From positions 124,001 to 188,000 of the forward strand of contig CANMFU010000003.1 of NCBI GenBank assembly GCA_947497295.1: a stretch of DNA of 64,000 bases. The letters run 5' to 3'. The notes beneath the pieces are model-generated. The model did no database searches. It was given only the letters and a program-made list of their open reading frames with translations, and had not been told where the DNA came from. Below, one piece after another: positions 36,172 through 45,524 of this stretch (positions are counted from its first letter, which is position 1; every line of letters begins with the position of its first letter). Both the position numbers and the translations under genes were made by a program. The stretch comes from an uncultured Roseovarius sp. Its GTDB lineage: Bacteria > Pseudomonadota > Alphaproteobacteria > Rhodobacterales > Rhodobacteraceae.

Positions 36172-36675
36172 TTACTCGGCTTTGGCCTTTTCGTCACCTT
36201 GCTTCGTTTCGGCCCCACCGCTCATGCCCGTATCGCCCGGCATACGCTCTAAATCGACGGGCACATCCAGAACCATTTCGCCTGCCTTCTCGAAGGTCAG
36301 TGTAACGGACACAGTCGCGCCTTGCTCCAACGGCGATGTCAGGCCCATCAGCATCACATGTTTGCCGCCGCGCTCAAGACTGACAGTTTCTCCTGAGGGC
36401 AGATCAAAGCCCTCTTCGACATGCATCATCTTCATTACACCATCGTCGCTTTCCACATGCGTGTGGAGCTGTACAAGCTCTGCAGCAGGCGATGCAGCAC
36501 CTATCAAGCGGTCAGCCTCGCCATGGTTGACGATCTGCATGAACGCCGCGCCAGTTTTGGCTGTGGGCGAAGCGCTGCGCGCATAGGGCTGCGCGATTTC
36601 GATGCTTTGCGCAAAGGCGGGCATGGCAAAGGCGATTGTCGCGGTAGCGGCGAGCGTACGGAATGTGAAAGACAT
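36172..36675 (-). CDS. Periplasmic copper chaperone PCu(A)C
   Basis: A 167-residue exported protein. Residues 1-22 form a signal peptide (AATATIAFAMPAFA-QS). The mature domain is PCuAC, a cupredoxin-like fold that delivers Cu(I) for cytochrome oxidase assembly. Ligand positions fit the family pattern: His and Met in LHTHVESDDGVMKMMHV, and His/Met in GGKHVMLMGL. A short Lys/Glu-rich tail follows. The upstream gene on the same strand is a DUF2946-like exported Cys protein. A good terminator ends the transcript. Confidence 0.94.
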   Translation of the reverse strand: MSFTFRTLAATATIAFAMPAFAQSIEIAQPYARSASPTAKTGAAFMQIVNHGEADRLIGAASPAAELVQLHTHVESDDGVMKMMHVEEGFDLPSGETVSLERGGKHVMLMGLTSPLEQGATVSVTLTFEKAGEMVLDVPVDLERMPGDTGMSGGAETKQGDEKAKAE

Positions 36676-36720
36676 CTGTCTCTCCTTTATATAATCGGCT
36701 GTTGTGGGAGGCAGTACAGG

Positions 36721-37071
36721 TCAGCCCGCGCCCGGTGGCGACCGGGCCGAGGGGCGCACGCCCGCCAGTGACGTGGCATGCGCCGTGACCCGTTGAACGG
36801 CCAGCCGCGACATGCGGGGAAGATAAGGCGCTGTTGCCTGCGGCAGACAGACATCACCCAACGCCATCATCACGCAGTCCGGGCAGACATGCGCGGTGTC
36901 CAGCGGTGTGCCGTCCGGCCCCGCCAGAACACGCACCGAACCATGGCCGGTGCAGATGTCCATAACGCCCGCCGACCCCGGCGCCACGCGCAATTGCGCC
37001 ATCGCCTGCCCGGTCAAGGCCAAGGTCAGCGCGAGCGCGGCAGCTGCTATTATGTTCAGGTTTCGGCTCAT
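36721..37071 (-). CDS. DUF2946-like exported protein
   Basis: A 116-residue exported protein with a signal peptide (residues 1-25, IIAAAALALTLALTGQAMA). The mature part has three cysteines in DICTGHG, HVCPDCVMM and a fourth in GDVCLPQ, a pattern seen in DUF2946-type proteins, which are often encoded with copper-handling genes. It precedes the PCuAC gene by 45 bp on the same strand. A metal-binding or assembly role is likely but not shown. Confidence 0.78.
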   Translation of the reverse strand: MSRNLNIIAAAALALTLALTGQAMAQLRVAPGSAGVMDICTGHGSVRVLAGPDGTPLDTAHVCPDCVMMALGDVCLPQATAPYLPRMSRLAVQRVTAHATSLAGVRPSARSPPGAG

Positions 37072-37121
37072 ACACCAAATATGCCCGGTCGCCGCAACAT
37101 AGGGAAGACCGCAAAGCGAAA

Positions 37122-37147
37122 CGGCCCCGTCACAAGTGACAGGGCCG
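37122..37147 (-). terminator. Terminator after rpmB
   Basis: On the minus strand, CGGCCC and GTCAC arms pair with their complements across one mismatch. TTTCGCTTTGC follows. The hairpin lies 46 bp after the rpmB stop. Confidence 0.75.
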
Positions 37148-37192
37148 GGTAAATTCCTTGCGACATTTCATCGCAGAACAGGAAATCGAAGA

Positions 37193-37483
37193 TCAGGCTG
37201 TGGCAACCTGTGCCTTGGCGATCTCTTTTTTCACCTTCAGCGCCGATGGCGACAGTTCGACATCCTTTGCCTTGGCCAGAAACGCATCCAGACCACCGCG
37301 ATGGTCGACGCTGCGCAGGGCATGCGCGCTGATGCGCAGTTTGATGCCGCGGTTCAGCGTTTCGGACTGCAGGGTCACATCGTTCAGGTTCGGCAGATAC
37401 CGACGCTTGGTCTTGTTGTTGGCGTGGCTGGAGTTATTGCCAACCATCGGGCCTTTTCCGGTCAATTCGCAGCGGCGCGACAT
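37193..37483 (-). CDS. rpmB: 50S ribosomal protein L28
   Basis: A 96-residue L28. It begins [33 protein letters not shown], the family signature, and continues with [30 protein letters not shown]. Length matches alphaproteobacterial L28. It lacks the CxxC zinc pair of some L28 proteins, retaining only the first Cys, as is usual in this class. It is a single-gene unit with its own terminator. Confidence 0.98.
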   Translation of the reverse strand: MSRRCELTGKGPMVGNNSSHANNKTKRRYLPNLNDVTLQSETLNRGIKLRISAHALRSVDHRGGLDAFLAKAKDVELSPSALKVKKEIAKAQVATA

Positions 37484-37687
37484 GGTGTCATCCTCGTCTT
37501 ACAGGTGAAGGCCAGTCGGCCCTTGTTTAGGCGATTCGGGCTATAACAGCGCAGAACCGACGGACGCCGCACAAAGGCCGCGCCCGAAATTATGTTGCCG
37601 GTGAGTAGGCGGAATCGGCCCGCCCGTCAAGAGCCACGCCCGCGTTTTGGGCCTCGTGGCGCCAAAAGAGATTTTATGCCTTCGGCG

Positions 37688-37709
37688 AGGATATTTTCAG
37701 CAAGAAGAA
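37688..37709 (+). repeat. Dispersed 3'-end element, copy 2
   Basis: Identical 22-bp sequence (core ATATTTTCAGCAAGAAG) to the copies at 12623 and 45503. It lies about 50 bp after the stop of the minus-strand meaB gene, in the same orientation relative to that gene as the other copies. The 276 bp between rpmB and meaB otherwise hold no gene. Confidence 0.85.
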
Positions 37710-37759
37710 GCACAGGCTCAAGTTCGTCAAGCTACCCGGTTTTACGGTCGGCGCGTTGG

Positions 37760-38764
37760 CTATGATGTGGCGTTCGATGCGCCGATCCGATCCAGCAGGG
37801 CGGCCGCGGCGATAGCAGGCGTTGTTTGCCCCTGTGCCACCTCGTCACCCAACTCTCGCAGGGCGGCGCGGGCATCCGCGGTCTCCAGCCGCGCCAGAAG
37901 TCCCTGGCGCACTTCCTCCTGAAACCAATACCGCGCCTGCGCCGCACGCCGGGCCGTCCAGTGCCCGTTTTCGCGACGCCAGTCGGTCAGGGCCTGCATT
38001 TCGCTCCAAGCTTCCTCCAGCCCGGTATCTTCGAGCGCCGAGACCATCATTGCCTTGGGGAAACCCTCGGGATCTTGTGGGCGTTTGCGCATCAGGCGCA
38101 GCGCACCGGAATAGTCGGAGCAGGTGCGGCGCGCTGTCAGTTTTAGATCGCCATCGGCCTTGTTTATCAGGATGATGTCGGCGATTTCCATGATGCCACG
38201 TTTGACGCCCTGTAATTCGTCGCCGCCGGCGGGCGCCAGCAGGAGCACGAAAAGATCAGACATTTCGGCCACGACCGTTTCGGATTGTCCGACCCCCACC
38301 GTTTCGATCAGAACGACGTCGAACCCGGCCGCCTCGCACAGCGCCACCGCCTCGCGCGAGCGGCGCCCGACGCCGCCCAGATGCGTCTGGCTGGGAGATG
38401 GGCGAATAAAGGCGTTTGGATCGCGGCTGAGCAGGTCCATCCGCGTCTTGTCACCAAGGATCGAGCCGCCCGATCGCGCCGAGCTGGGATCGACCGCCAA
38501 AACCGCGACGCGCAGCCCCTGCGCGGTCAGCATGCCGCCGAATCCCTCAATGAAGGTCGACTTACCCACCCCCGGCGTGCCCGACAGACCGATGCGCAGC
38601 GCCTCGCGCGGGGTGCCGTTTGCGCCCTTCAGCGCCTCCAAAAGCTGGGCCGCGGCGGCACGGTGATCGGCCCGGGAGCTTTCAACAAGTGTAATCGCCC
38701 GGGACAGCGCGCGCCGATCCCCTTTGACAATCCCGCTCTCAAGCTGTGCAATGTCGATGGTCAT
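37760..38764 (-). CDS. meaB: Methylmalonyl-CoA mutase-associated GTPase MeaB
   Basis: A 334-residue G3E-type GTPase that protects and reloads adenosylcobalamin-dependent methylmalonyl-CoA mutase. The P-loop is GLSGTPGVGKSTFIEG at about residues 58-73, then VLAVDPSSARSGGSILGDKTRM, VLIETVGVGQSE and the NKAD guanine motif (ILINKADGD). The C-terminal helical dimerisation region follows. The mutase itself is not in this window, but mce (56084-56488), which supplies its substrate, is. The last residues (RIGASNATS) follow normal family length. Confidence 0.95.
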   Translation of the reverse strand: MTIDIAQLESGIVKGDRRALSRAITLVESSRADHRAAAAQLLEALKGANGTPREALRIGLSGTPGVGKSTFIEGFGGMLTAQGLRVAVLAVDPSSARSGGSILGDKTRMDLLSRDPNAFIRPSPSQTHLGGVGRRSREAVALCEAAGFDVVLIETVGVGQSETVVAEMSDLFVLLLAPAGGDELQGVKRGIMEIADIILINKADGDLKLTARRTCSDYSGALRLMRKRPQDPEGFPKAMMVSALEDTGLEEAWSEMQALTDWRRENGHWTARRAAQARYWFQEEVRQGLLARLETADARAALRELGDEVAQGQTTPAIAAAALLDRIGASNATS

Positions 38765-38890
38765 AGCTGCTCTTGTCCTCGTCTTCGGCCCGAATATCTA
38801 ACGGCATACTTAACCGCTCACCTATCTGCCGTGCCGGGTGGGGATTTGTCCAGCCCGCTCGCAGACCCAATCACAAGGCCGTCCAACCCC

Positions 38891-39604
38891 ATGCGCATCG
38901 CTGTCCTGGCCCTTTTCGTCCTGTGCCTGCCCCCCCATTTCGTCTCAGCCGGGGATACCCGTAGCAGCTATGACGTGCGCCTGCTGGGCGTCCCCGTCGG
39001 CCAGCTGCGCCTTGCCGCACGCGAGGACGGCGCGCGCTACGCGGTGACCTCGACCTTCGCCACCACCGGGCTGGCGCGCATCGTAGATGCCAGCTTCGGG
39101 CTGAGCGCGCAGGGAAGCATTACAGCGGACGGGCTGGCGCCGACCAGCTATGACGAGCAGATCGATACCGGCAGCCGCCGCTCGACCGCGCAGCTCAGCT
39201 ATGCGGGGGGCGTGCCGCGCATCACCGGCGGCACGGTCGCGGCCAAAGTGGCAAGCGATCCGGATGCGCTGGACCCGCGGGCGCAGACGGGCAGCGTTGA
39301 TCCGCTGACGGCCCTTTACGGTGTGCTGCGCGACAGGCCATTGCCGGGACTCTGCGATTACAGCGTGATCATCTTTGATGGCGCCCGGCGCGCCGCTCTG
39401 ACCATGTCGGGCGGCCGCGACGAGGGCGGGCGCGTCACCTGCACCGGCGCCTATACGCGGCTGGCCGGGTTTTCCGCCTCCGAGATGAGGCGCCAGAGCG
39501 CTTATCCGTTTTCCATCACTTACAGTCCTGTCGGGGATGTCATGCAGCCTCAGACCCTGACAGTGCATTCGGGCTATGGCACTGCCGTGCTGACGCGCCA
39601 GTAA
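38891..39604 (+). CDS. DUF3108 domain exported protein
   Basis: A 237-residue exported protein. Residues 1-20 form a signal peptide (IAVLALFVLCLPPHFVSA-GD). The rest is a DUF3108 domain: YDVRLLGVPVGQLRLAARED near the start, ATTGLARIVDASFGLSAQG, and a DPLTALYGVLRD motif in the middle. The family is thought to be periplasmic and beta-rich, with no proven function. The frame is open far upstream into the meaB antisense strand, but the signal peptide fixes the ATG at 38891. It ends directly before hrpB. Confidence 0.9.
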   Translation: MRIAVLALFVLCLPPHFVSAGDTRSSYDVRLLGVPVGQLRLAAREDGARYAVTSTFATTGLARIVDASFGLSAQGSITADGLAPTSYDEQIDTGSRRSTAQLSYAGGVPRITGGTVAAKVASDPDALDPRAQTGSVDPLTALYGVLRDRPLPGLCDYSVIIFDGARRAALTMSGGRDEGGRVTCTGAYTRLAGFSASEMRRQSAYPFSITYSPVGDVMQPQTLTVHSGYGTAVLTRQ

Positions 39605-42043
39605 ATGACATCTGGCCTGCCCATCACTGACGCGCTGCCCGCATTGATCGATGCCCTGCGCAGCCGCGGCCGCGCGGTTTTGCAGGCGCCACCCGGCGCG
39701 GGCAAGACGACCCTCGTGCCGCTGGCCCTGCTGGAGGCCGGGCTGGCGCCAGGCCGCATCGTCATGCTGGAGCCGCGCCGTCTGGCCGCGCGTGCTGCGG
39801 CCGAGCGCATGGCGCAGACGCTGGGCGAGGAGGTCGGCCAGACCGTTGGCTACCGGGTGCGCGGCGAAGCGAAAGTGTCGAAATCCACGCGAATCGAAGT
39901 CGTGACGACCGGCATCCTGACGCGCCGGATCCAATCGGACCCGGAACTGGCGGGCATCGGCGCTGTGATCTTTGACGAATTTCACGAACGCAGCCTCGAT
40001 AGCGATCTGGGCCTTGCGCTGTGTCTGGAAATCGCGGGCGCGCTGCGGCCCGACCTGCTGCTGCTGGCGATGTCGGCCACGCTGGACGCCGCCCCGGTGG
40101 CGGCACTGATGAGGGATGCGCCGCTGATCACGTCACAGGGTCGCGCTTATCCGGTCGAAACACGCTGGCTGGATCGGCCCGTGCCCAAGGCACAGCGATT
40201 CGACGCGGCGCTGGCCGATCTGACCTGTACCGCGCTGGAGCAAACAATTGGCGGCGTGCTGGTCTTTCTGCCGGGCGAGGGGGAAATCCGGCGGCTGGAG
40301 GGCTTGCTGAGTTCGCGGGTGCCGCAGGGCTGCGTCATCCGGCCCCTCTTCGGCGCCATGGATTTCGCCGCCCAGCGCGCCGCAATCGCCCCCGAGGCAT
40401 CGGCGCGCAAGATCGTGCTGGCGACCTCCATCGCAGAGACATCGCTCACGATTGAGGGCATCCGCACCGTCGTCGATGGCGGCCGCGCCCGGCGCGCGCG
40501 GTTCGATCCCGCCTCTGGCATGGCGCGGCTGGTGACCGAGCCGGTATCGCGCGCCGAGGCGACGCAGCGGCAGGGCCGCGCGGGCCGCGTCGCGCCCGGC
40601 GCCTGCTACCGCCTGTGGACGCGCGGCGAAGAGGGCGCGCTGGACGCTTTCCCCCCGGCGGAGATCGAGGCGGCTGACCTTGCCCCGCTGGCGCTGGAGC
40701 TCGCGCTGTGGGGCGCCGCGCCCGATCAGATCCCGCTGCTGACCCAGCCCAATCCCGGCAGTTACGGCGAGGCACAGGGGCTGCTGGCGATGCTGGGCGC
40801 GCTGGACGCTAGCGGCCATATCACCGCCCACGGGCGCACGCTGGCCGCACTGCCGCTGCATCCGCGCCTTGCGCATATGCTGGCGCTGGCCGGGCCGGAG
40901 GCGGCGCCGCTGGCCGCACTTTTGGCCGAGCGCGACCCGCTGCCGCGCAGCGCGCCCGCCGATCTGGCGCTGCGGCTGAAGGCGATTCGCAGCCCCAAAG
41001 GCCCGCACCCCTACGCGCCCAGCCGCGCCGTTCTGCAACGCATCACGCATGAGGCGCGGCGCCTGCGCGCTGTTGTGAAATCGTCCGGTGGATCGCTGAG
41101 CGATGCCGAAATGGCCGCCCTCGCCTATCCCGACCGCATCGGGCTGCGCAGGCCCGGCGACGCGCCGCGCTACCTGCTGTCGGGCGGCAAGGGTGCGGTT
41201 CTGGACGCTGCCGATACGCTGGCCAGCCAGCGGCTGATCGTCGTGACGGACACCGACGGCAACCCGCGCGAGGCACGCATCCGGCAGGCCATCGCGCTCA
41301 GCGATGCGGGTTTGCGCAACCTCTACAGCGCGCAAATCGACTGGCACGACGTCTGCGTTTGGTCGCGCCGCGAGGGTCGCGTGCAGGCGCGCCAGCAGGA
41401 ACGCTTTGGTGCGCTGGTGCTGGAGGATCGCCAGTGGAAAGACGCGCCGTCCGAGGCAATCGCCCGCGCCATGCTGGATGGTGTGCGCGAGATCGGCCTG
41501 ATCTGGAGCGATCCCGCCCGCCGCTTTGCCGCGCGCGTAGCATTGGGGCGCGCGGCCGGGATTGACCTGCCCGATATGACCGATGCCGCGCTGCTGGACC
41601 GGCTGGAGGTCTGGCTGCTGCCCTATCTGCGTGGCGTGAAATCGGCGCCGGAGTGGCGCCGCTTCGATATGCTGGAGGCGCTGCGCGCCCAGCTGGACTG
41701 GGACACGATGCAGGCGCTGGATACCTTGGCCCCGGCGCGCTTTACAACGCCGCTGGGCCGCGACATTCCCATTGATTACGGCGTCGATCCGCCCGAAATC
41801 CAGCTGCGATTGCAAGAGATGTTCGGCCAGACCAGCCACCCGATGCTGGGCCGCACGCCCTTGCGCGTGACGCTGCTGTCGCCCGCGGGCCGACCCCTTC
41901 AGACGACGCAGGACATCCCCGGTTTCTGGGACAGTTCCTACGCCGATGTGCGGCGCGACATGCGCGGGCGCTATCCGCGCCACCCCTGGCCCGAAGACCC
42001 AAGGCAAGCCGATCCGACCCTGCGCGCCAAACCGCGGAAATAA
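39605..42043 (+). CDS. hrpB: ATP-dependent helicase HrpB
   Basis: An 812-residue DEAH-box helicase. The P-loop reads APPGAGKTTLVPLALL (residues about 30-45), motif Ia is MLEPRRLAARAAAERM, the DEAH-type box is IFDEFHERSLDSDLGLAL, motif III is LAMSATLD, and motif VI is QRQGRAGRVAPGACYRLW. The HrpB-specific C-terminal domain follows (TPLGRDIPIDYG and MFGQTSHPMLG). The enzyme is a putative RNA or DNA helicase of unclear cellular function. It is translated without a gap after DUF3108. Confidence 0.97.
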   Translation: MTSGLPITDALPALIDALRSRGRAVLQAPPGAGKTTLVPLALLEAGLAPGRIVMLEPRRLAARAAAERMAQTLGEEVGQTVGYRVRGEAKVSKSTRIEVVTTGILTRRIQSDPELAGIGAVIFDEFHERSLDSDLGLALCLEIAGALRPDLLLLAMSATLDAAPVAALMRDAPLITSQGRAYPVETRWLDRPVPKAQRFDAALADLTCTALEQTIGGVLVFLPGEGEIRRLEGLLSSRVPQGCVIRPLFGAMDFAAQRAAIAPEASARKIVLATSIAETSLTIEGIRTVVDGGRARRARFDPASGMARLVTEPVSRAEATQRQGRAGRVAPGACYRLWTRGEEGALDAFPPAEIEAADLAPLALELALWGAAPDQIPLLTQPNPGSYGEAQGLLAMLGALDASGHITAHGRTLAALPLHPRLAHMLALAGPEAAPLAALLAERDPLPRSAPADLALRLKAIRSPKGPHPYAPSRAVLQRITHEARRLRAVVKSSGGSLSDAEMAALAYPDRIGLRRPGDAPRYLLSGGKGAVLDAADTLASQRLIVVTDTDGNPREARIRQAIALSDAGLRNLYSAQIDWHDVCVWSRREGRVQARQQERFGALVLEDRQWKDAPSEAIARAMLDGVREIGLIWSDPARRFAARVALGRAAGIDLPDMTDAALLDRLEVWLLPYLRGVKSAPEWRRFDMLEALRAQLDWDTMQALDTLAPARFTTPLGRDIPIDYGVDPPEIQLRLQEMFGQTSHPMLGRTPLRVTLLSPAGRPLQTTQDIPGFWDSSYADVRRDMRGRYPRHPWPEDPRQADPTLRAKPRK

Positions 42044-42153
42044 CGGACCGCGCCTGAGCTGATTCGCAGCAGCTTGATTTGCAAAAACGCCCGCCGCGCG
42101 ATAGATTGTCGCATCGCGTATAACAAAAACCACTAAGCGGTGAGGCAATCGAC

Positions 42154-42615
42154 ATGACGAATCCATTGAAAAAGGCATGGACAGAACTGGTGCAGCCCCT
42201 TTTGCGCCGTCCGCGTGAACATCAGGTGGCAGCGCTATGCTGGCGCGAGGCCGAAGGCGGCGGCATCGAAGTGCTGCTGATCACCAGCCGCGACACCGGA
42301 CGCTGGGTCTTGCCCAAGGGCTGGCCCATCGAGGGGCTGACCGGCCACGAAGCCGCCGCGCGCGAGGCATGGGAAGAGGCCGGTGTCACCGGCGCGCCGC
42401 CCTCGCCTGCGCCCATCGGAAGCTATGATTACGGCAAAACCCAACAGTCGGGCTATGACCTGGCGGTCGCCGTGCAGGTTTACAAGCTGCATGTGCACGA
42501 CGTCTCGGACAGCTTTCCCGAATCCTCCGAGCGCCGCCGCGCCTGGGTCAGCCCCGCCAAAGCGGCAACCATGGTCCGCGAGCCGGGGCTTCAGAACCTG
42601 CTGCGCGCACTGTGA
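42154..42615 (+). CDS. NUDIX hydrolase (diphosphoinositol-phosphohydrolase-like)
   Basis: A 153-residue NUDIX protein. The Nudix box GWPIEGLTGHEAAAREAWEEAG (Gx5Ex7REUxEEx) is intact at about residues 50-72, with the preceding WVLPKG strand typical of DIPP/MutT-like members and an N-terminal QVAALCW strand. Substrates may be nucleotide or inositol pyrophosphates; none can be chosen. The gene has its own short leader after hrpB. Confidence 0.92.
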   Translation: MTNPLKKAWTELVQPLLRRPREHQVAALCWREAEGGGIEVLLITSRDTGRWVLPKGWPIEGLTGHEAAAREAWEEAGVTGAPPSPAPIGSYDYGKTQQSGYDLAVAVQVYKLHVHDVSDSFPESSERRRAWVSPAKAATMVREPGLQNLLRAL

Positions 42616-42841
42616 CGCGGCGCTGGACTGCCACGAAAAATAGTCAATCTTTGAACGCGGCTGGGATATTCATCCACGAATGCGCCCCTCCCAAGGCATT
42701 TTGCCATTCCGCTGGCTCCGGAGGTGTGGCAGAACCCGCGCGACACTCACCCGTTTCCCGCACTTTGCGTTTATACGGATAGCTCTGAAGGACACGCGGG
42801 CGCTACAGCCCCCCGCGGCGACACATCAAGGCGGACGCATT

Positions 42842-44320
42842 TTGGCCAAGACCCCCGATACTCGTAACTGGAGCACGATCGACAAGGATCTCAGCCGGAT
42901 TTCCCACGTGGAAACGGCAGCTGCGTACGTCGCCCGCCCGCTGGTAGCCACCGGCGTTGCGCTGGCGTTTATCGTGCTGGCCGGGCTGGCCGCTGCCGTT
43001 TTCTTTGCGCAGACGCCGACCGCCAGTATCGTTATCGCCGCCGCCGTGTTCGGCGCCTACATGGCGCTGAATATCGGTGCCAACGACGTCGCCAACAACA
43101 TGGGCCCGGCAGTGGGCGCCGGGGCATTGTCGATGGGCGGCGCCATCGCCATCGCCGTGGTCTTCGAAAGCGCCGGCGCGCTGCTGGCAGGCGGGGATGT
43201 GGTATCGACCATTTCCAAAGGCATCATTGATCCCGCCGGCGTTGCCGAAACGCGCGTGTTCATCTGGGCGATGATGGCAGCCCTGATATCTGCGGCGCTC
43301 TGGGTAAATCTGGCGACCAAGATCGGCGCGCCGGTTTCGACCACACATTCCGTGGTTGGCGGCGTCATGGGTGCAGGCATCGCCGCTGCCGGATTTTCGG
43401 CCGTCAACTGGCCTATAATGACAGCTATTGCCGCAAGCTGGGTCATCTCGCCGATGCTCGGCGGCATCGTCGCCGCCGCGTTCCTCGCCCTTATCAAGAA
43501 CCGCATTCTTTATCAGGATGACAAGATCAAGGCGGCCCGCAGGTGGGTGCCGATCTTGGTCGGCATCATGGCGGGCACGTTCGCGTCCTATCTTGCGTTG
43601 AAAGGCTTCAAGAGGCTGATCGACATCGACATGCCTGCCGCCCTTGTTATCGGGGTGGTTGTGGGCGTAGCGACATGGGCCATCACGCACCCGATGATCG
43701 GGCGAAAATCGCAAGGCATGGAGAACCGTAATAAATCGGTAAAGGTGCTGTTCGGGCTGCCGTTGATCTTTTCCGCCGCGCTTTTGTCCTTTGCCCATGG
43801 GGCCAATGACGTGGCTAACGCGGTCGGCCCGCTGGCGGCGATCGTGCATGCAGTGCAGGCCGGAGACGTGGCCGCCGATGTGGAAATTCCCACTTGGGTC
43901 ATGGTCATCGGTGCGCTCGGGATATCGTTCGGGCTGTTCCTGTTCGGGCCGAAACTGATCCGAATGGTCGGCAGCCAGATCACAAAACTGAACCCGATGC
44001 GCGCCTATTGCGTCGCGCTGTCGGCGGCCATGACCGTCATCGTCGCCAGCTGGCTGGGCTTGCCCGTCAGTTCGACCCATATCGCGGTTGGCGGTGTCTT
44101 TGGCGTCGGCTTCTACCGCGAATGGCACATGGAGCGGCGGCGGCGCCAGAACCTGACAACAGACACTGACAGCCCCAGTATCGAACCGGACGAGCGGCGG
44201 CGCCGCAAGCTGGTCCGCCGCAGCCATTTCATGACAATTGTTGCAGCATGGGTCATCACCGTCCCCGCCGCCGCGCTTATGTCAGCCGGCATTTTTGCTC
44301 TACTGAATCTGCTGCAATAA
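42842..44320 (+). CDS. PiT-family inorganic phosphate transporter
   Basis: A 492-residue membrane protein of the PiT (PHO-4) family, which imports phosphate with a cation. The two duplicated signatures are clear: GANDVANNMGPAVGAGAL in the first half and HGANDVANAVGPLAAIV in the second, each followed by PVSTTHSVVGGVMG-like and PVSSTHIAVGGVFG motifs. The proposed start is the TTG at 42842 (AKTPDTRNWSTIDKDL), with AAGGCGGA upstream; the frame is open to an ATG at 42680, but those extra residues look random. It has about ten transmembrane helices and a charged cytoplasmic stretch near the end. Confidence 0.92.
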   Translation: MAKTPDTRNWSTIDKDLSRISHVETAAAYVARPLVATGVALAFIVLAGLAAAVFFAQTPTASIVIAAAVFGAYMALNIGANDVANNMGPAVGAGALSMGGAIAIAVVFESAGALLAGGDVVSTISKGIIDPAGVAETRVFIWAMMAALISAALWVNLATKIGAPVSTTHSVVGGVMGAGIAAAGFSAVNWPIMTAIAASWVISPMLGGIVAAAFLALIKNRILYQDDKIKAARRWVPILVGIMAGTFASYLALKGFKRLIDIDMPAALVIGVVVGVATWAITHPMIGRKSQGMENRNKSVKVLFGLPLIFSAALLSFAHGANDVANAVGPLAAIVHAVQAGDVAADVEIPTWVMVIGALGISFGLFLFGPKLIRMVGSQITKLNPMRAYCVALSAAMTVIVASWLGLPVSSTHIAVGGVFGVGFYREWHMERRRRQNLTTDTDSPSIEPDERRRRKLVRRSHFMTIVAAWVITVPAAALMSAGIFALLNLLQ

Positions 44321-44460
44321 CCACCCGCGCTCGCTGTGTTCCGCGCTGTACTAGCGGATCTGTCAGCCGAACCGTCTGCCCCCGGTCAGGACAGACTGTC
44401 TGGCGCCACCGGTACTCTTTCGTCTTTCCAGAATTACCCAAAATGGCAACGCGGCGCCAA

Positions 44461-44514
44461 GCTTTGAGCGCCGTTGTCTCAACCGGACACATCCATCGCC
44501 GGTGCGCTCAAAGC
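44461..44514. repeat. Inverted repeat after argF
   Basis: GCTTTGAGCGC at 44461-44471 is repeated inverted at 44504-44514, with a 32-base spacer. It lies in the 204-bp gap between the convergent PiT and argF genes, 11 bp after the argF stop. Its role may be in termination. Confidence 0.55.
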
Positions 44515-44524
44515 CCAGGCGCCG

Positions 44525-45451
44525 TTAAACACCTAAGCACCAGCGCATGACTGCCTTTTGAGCATGCAGCCGATTTTCGGCTTCGTCAAAAACCACCGAG
44601 TGCGGTCCGTCCATGACCCCGCTCGTCGCCTCCTCCTCGCGGTGGGCGGGCAGGCAATGCATGAACAACGCGTCTGGCTTGGCGGCGGCCATGAGTGCGC
44701 TATTCACCTGATACGGACGCAGCATATTATGGCGCCGCTCCTTGGCAGATTGGCTGTCATGCATGGATACCCAGGTATCGGTCACGACCAGATCCGCGCC
44801 TTCGACGGCCTTGTGAGGGTCGCGTTCGATAGTGATCCGCACGCCGGCCGCGCGGGCAAGTTCTATGAATTCCGCCTCGGGGTCCAGTTGCGCCGGGCCG
44901 GTGAAGGTCAGGTCGAACCCGAACTGCCCTGCCGCGTGCAGGAACGACGCGCAGACATTGTTGCCGTCGCCGGACCAGACCACCTTCTTGCCCGTGATCG
45001 GGCCGCGATGTTCCTCGAAAGTCAGGATATCAGCCATGATCTGGCAGGGATGCGTGCGATCGGTCAGGCCGTTGATGACCGGCACATCCGCATATTCCGC
45101 CATCTCGATCAGGACCGATTCATCGAAGGTGCGGATCATGATCAGATCGACATAGCGGCTGAGAACTCGGGCGGTGTCGGCAATCGTCTCGCCGTGGCCC
45201 AGCTGCATTTCCTGCCCTGACAGCAGCATGGTCTGCCCGCCCATCTGCCGCACGCCGACATCAAAGCTGACCCGGGTGCGCGTCGACGGTTTTTCAAAGA
45301 TCAGCGCGACCATCTGCCCTTCCAGGGGCTGATCGTCGTCGGGCGCGCCGCGGCTGCGCCCCTGTCGGGCGGACTTCATCGCAGCGGCGCTGTCGATAAT
45401 GCTGCGCAAGGCCGCAGGGTCAGTTTTATGGATGTCGAGAAAATGATTCAT
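44525..45451 (-). CDS. argF: Ornithine carbamoyltransferase
   Basis: A 308-residue transferase that makes citrulline from ornithine and carbamoyl phosphate in arginine synthesis. The carbamoyl-phosphate loop is [12 protein letters not shown], with the ornithine-site motif [12 protein letters not shown] near the C-terminus and [15 protein letters not shown] in the middle. Length is normal. It lies 60 bp downstream of argD on the same strand, with an element copy and a hairpin between them. Confidence 0.97.
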   Translation of the reverse strand: MNHFLDIHKTDPAALRSIIDSAAAMKSARQGRSRGAPDDDQPLEGQMVALIFEKPSTRTRVSFDVGVRQMGGQTMLLSGQEMQLGHGETIADTARVLSRYVDLIMIRTFDESVLIEMAEYADVPVINGLTDRTHPCQIMADILTFEEHRGPITGKKVVWSGDGNNVCASFLHAAGQFGFDLTFTGPAQLDPEAEFIELARAAGVRITIERDPHKAVEGADLVVTDTWVSMHDSQSAKERRHNMLRPYQVNSALMAAAKPDALFMHCLPAHREEEATSGVMDGPHSVVFDEAENRLHAQKAVMRWCLGV

Positions 45452-45476
45452 TGTCGGTCCTGATTGCCAGCGAAAC

Positions 45477-45493
45477 GGGGGCTGTCTGCCCCC
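45477..45493 (-). terminator. Hairpin between argD and argF
   Basis: GGGGGC and GCCCCC flank a five-base loop, 18 bp beyond the argD stop. With the adjacent 3'-end element it has the same order as at 12623-12698: element, G-run, hairpin. GTTTCG follows on the minus strand. It may attenuate read-through into argF. Confidence 0.5.
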
Positions 45494-45502
45494 GGACCCC
45501 CG

Positions 45503-45524
45503 AGGATATTTTCAGCAAGAAGAA
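45503..45524 (+). repeat. Dispersed 3'-end element, copy 3
   Basis: Identical 22-bp sequence to copies 1 and 2. Here it overlaps the end of argD: the argD TGA stop (45512-45514, read on the minus strand) is part of the element. Confidence 0.85.

Noticed and set aside
40133..42178. 681-codon minus-strand frame over hrpB
   Set aside because: Antisense of the helicase. Composition is Gln/Arg/Ala-rich with no motif.
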